The notes under the pieces are model-generated. The model searched no databases. It saw nothing but the letters and a program-made list of their open reading frames with translations, and had not been told where the DNA came from. Positions 5,937 through 7,043 of a DNA stretch of 7,043 bases are shown here, one piece after another. The DNA comes from Deltaproteobacteria bacterium. GTDB lineage: Bacteria; Desulfobacterota; SM23-61. The number at the start of each line of letters is the position of its first letter. Within the stretch, counting starts at the first letter, position 1. The DNA is taken from the NCBI GenBank assembly GCA_029857975.1, contig JAOUFX010000141.1, positions 1 through 7,043 of the forward strand, in the 5' to 3' direction. A program made the translations under genes and the position numbers.

Positions 5937-6104
5937 TCCCCTATAACCTATTCCTAAACCTCTTCCCATGCCTTGGCCGGGACCCAATCCACTTCCCATT
6001 CCGTATCCAGGCCCATAATTTCTATAGCCGCCTGAAGGGTTTCCCCACTGAGCTTGCCGTTCAGGAGTGAGAATCTTTTGAACTTCTAAACGATAAGGAC
6101 TCAT
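5922..6104 (-). CDS. Doubtful 60-residue Gly-rich frame, possible remnant of an LTxxQ (Spy/CpxP-like) protein
   Basis: The frame encodes a short charged start, an ILTPERQAQW stretch (11-20), then about 35 residues rich in Gly, Met, Pro and Tyr. The LTPE-x-Q pattern near a C-terminus with a Gly/Met-rich tail recalls Spy/CpxP-like periplasmic chaperones and metal-stress proteins, which are normally 130-180 residues with a signal peptide. Both the signal peptide and the first part of the domain are missing. An in-frame stop lies four codons before the ATG, and there is no ribosome site. It may be a decayed 3' fragment. An AT-rich TATATAAA just upstream could support a nearly leaderless transcript, so a real small gene is not excluded. 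Homology is suggested by the motif only. Confidence 0.3.
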   Translation of the reverse strand: MSPYRLEVQKILTPERQAQWGNPSGGYRNYGPGYGMGSGLGPGQGMGRGLGIGYRGGPGA

Positions 6105-6141
6105 GCTATAAATTTATATATAAAAAAATTAACCAGCTAAT

Positions 6142-6170
6142 TTGGAGATGATCCAAAAATTTTTTAAACT
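6142..6170 (+). promoter_or_regulatory. larA: Candidate promoter of the LarA-family gene
   Basis: TTGGAG (6142-6147), a 17-base spacer and TAAACT (6165-6170) give a weak sigma-70-like promoter about 25-30 bases before the ATG. The -35 region overlaps an inverted repeat, TTGGA-N5-TCCAA (6142-6156), that could bind a regulator. Both matches are modest in an AT-rich context. Confidence 0.25.
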
Positions 6171-6185
6171 TCGAGTAAAAATCAT

Positions 6186-6191
6186 AGGAGG
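6186..6191 (+). promoter_or_regulatory. Ribosome binding site of the LarA-family gene
   Basis: AGGAGG sits nine bases before the ATG at 6201 and fixes the start codon. Confidence 0.8.
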
Positions 6192-6200
6192 TCAAAAATT

Positions 6201-7043
6201 ATGAAGTCAGTAACCATTCCCTGGGGAATCTGGCGGGGCAACAAGAAAATACCCTTAACCTTTCCCAACAACTGGAAAGTAACCGTAGCCTCGATGGCCG
6301 ATGGCAAGGATGTAAGTCAGGCTGAAATCCGCAAAGCCTTCGCGGACCCCATTGGCCAAGAGCCGATCCGGAAACTGGCGGAGGGGAAGAAAACCGCAGT
6401 CATTGCCGTAGATGACCTGACCCGGCCGACCCAGGCTTACCGCTTCCTCCCCTTCATCGTTGATGAGTTGAATAAAGGGGGGATCCAGGAAGAAGACATT
6501 AAGATCCTTATGGCCATTGGCTCTCATCGTCCTTTGATGAAAGCCGACCAGGAAAAAAAATTGGGGAAGAAGATGGCCAACCGCTTCCCCGTCTTCAACC
6601 ATCACCCTTACGAGAACTTGGTGAATGTTGGTACGACTTCCCGGGGAACGCCGGTGCAGATCAACCGGCATTTTATAGAGGCCGATGTCAAGATCGGCGT
6701 GGGTTTTATCACCCCGCACCCGTCTGCCGGTTTTGGCGGAGGTGGCAAGATTGTAATCCCGGGATTGGGAAGCATGGAGACGATCATCAAGAACCACACC
6801 CCTGCCCACCAGGGGAAGATCGGGGGTACGGGTTTTTCCCAGGGATATGATCTGAATAAAAACGAACTGCGGCAGGATATGGAAGAAGGGGCCCGGATGG
6901 CGGGATTGGACGTCATCGTGAATTCCGTTGGGACTTCCGAAGGCAAGACCGCCGGGGTTTTTGTGGGGGATCTGGTTCAGGCGCACCGTGCCGCTGTGGA
7001 ACTCACCAGAAAAGTTTACATCACCGACGCCCCCACGGACGTA
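6201..7043 (+). CDS. larA: LarA-family nickel-dependent lactate racemase homologue (3' partial)
   Basis: The first 281 residues of a LarA-family protein, usually about 420-430 long; the frame is open to the window end. LarA interconverts D- and L-lactate using a nickel-pincer nucleotide attached to a lysine; relatives act on other 2-hydroxyacids. The active-site features of the N-terminal part are present: DDLTRPT (71-77), H109 in GSHRP, H173 in TPHPSAGFGGGGK, K183 at the end of that motif (the cofactor-bearing lysine by alignment) and H199 in KNH. These match L. plantarum LarA H108, H174, K184 and H200 with an offset of one. The TPH-x-SAGFGGGGK stretch differs slightly from the usual EPH-x-FAGFSGG-K form. 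The lactate-binding residues near 295-298 are outside the window, so substrate is undecided. Maturation genes larB, larC and larE are not seen. The start is set by AGGAGG. Confidence 0.93.
   Translation, partial: MKSVTIPWGIWRGNKKIPLTFPNNWKVTVASMADGKDVSQAEIRKAFADPIGQEPIRKLAEGKKTAVIAVDDLTRPTQAYRFLPFIVDELNKGGIQEEDIKILMAIGSHRPLMKADQEKKLGKKMANRFPVFNHHPYENLVNVGTTSRGTPVQINRHFIEADVKIGVGFITPHPSAGFGGGGKIVIPGLGSMETIIKNHTPAHQGKIGGTGFSQGYDLNKNELRQDMEEGARMAGLDVIVNSVGTSEGKTAGVFVGDLVQAHRAAVELTRKVYITDAPTDV

Noticed and set aside
6255..6986. A 243-codon frame on the minus strand.
   Set aside because: It is antisense to the LarA-family gene, whose motifs and ribosome site are clear. It is a codon-bias shadow.
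1..7043. A selenoprotein gene with in-frame TGA near selC.
   Set aside because: Every recognised gene is complete or open without an internal TGA, and none shows a frame continuing homology past a TGA stop.

Overview
The window is a chromosomal stretch of moderate G+C. It carries six protein genes (two cut by the window edges), one tRNA and two intergenic regions rich in palindromic repeats. The best guess for the host is an anaerobic, selenocysteine-using bacterium of the Desulfobacterota (deltaproteobacterial) kind. This is an inference from the selC tRNA, the CxxCH-containing FMN-binding-like protein, a LarA-family enzyme and the repeat types. No marker gene in the window fixes the taxon.

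Layout. 1-588 (+) is the C-terminal 195 residues of an exported FMN-binding-like protein with a CxxCH motif. 610-707 (+) is selC, the UCA-anticodon selenocysteine tRNA. 715-1521 (-) is a Sir2-family NAD-dependent deacylase that converges on selC. 1522-1911 has no gene: a palindromic repeat whose loop has been split by a 231-bp MITE-like element (1579-1809) flanked by an AAA duplication. 1912-3246 (-) is an NCS2-family nucleobase permease. 3247-3944 is an AT-rich gap. It holds the likely permease promoter, a perfect AT-rich hairpin, a 236-bp compound palindrome built from CCACAGAG-type motifs, a partial direct copy of its left arm, and a perfect-consensus sigma-70 promoter. 3945-4940 and 4940-5902 (+) are hflK and hflC, overlapping as TAATG. 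5903-6200 holds a strong hairpin, a doubtful Gly-rich reading frame on the minus strand, and the leader of the next gene. 6201-7043 (+) is the N-terminal 281 residues of a LarA-family nickel-pincer racemase/epimerase, cut by the window end.

Functional reading. Only hflK-hflC form a clear operon; they encode the membrane SPFH complex that regulates FtsH. The other genes are separate housekeeping or metabolic units: selenocysteine decoding, protein deacylation, nucleobase uptake, hydroxyacid racemisation, and possibly periplasmic redox. I found no coherent undescribed multi-gene system. The observations most worth a second look are the element nested in a palindrome, the compound CCACAGAG repeat, the hflK start correction, the permease's missing glutamates, and the CxxCH motif in an FMN-binding-like protein.
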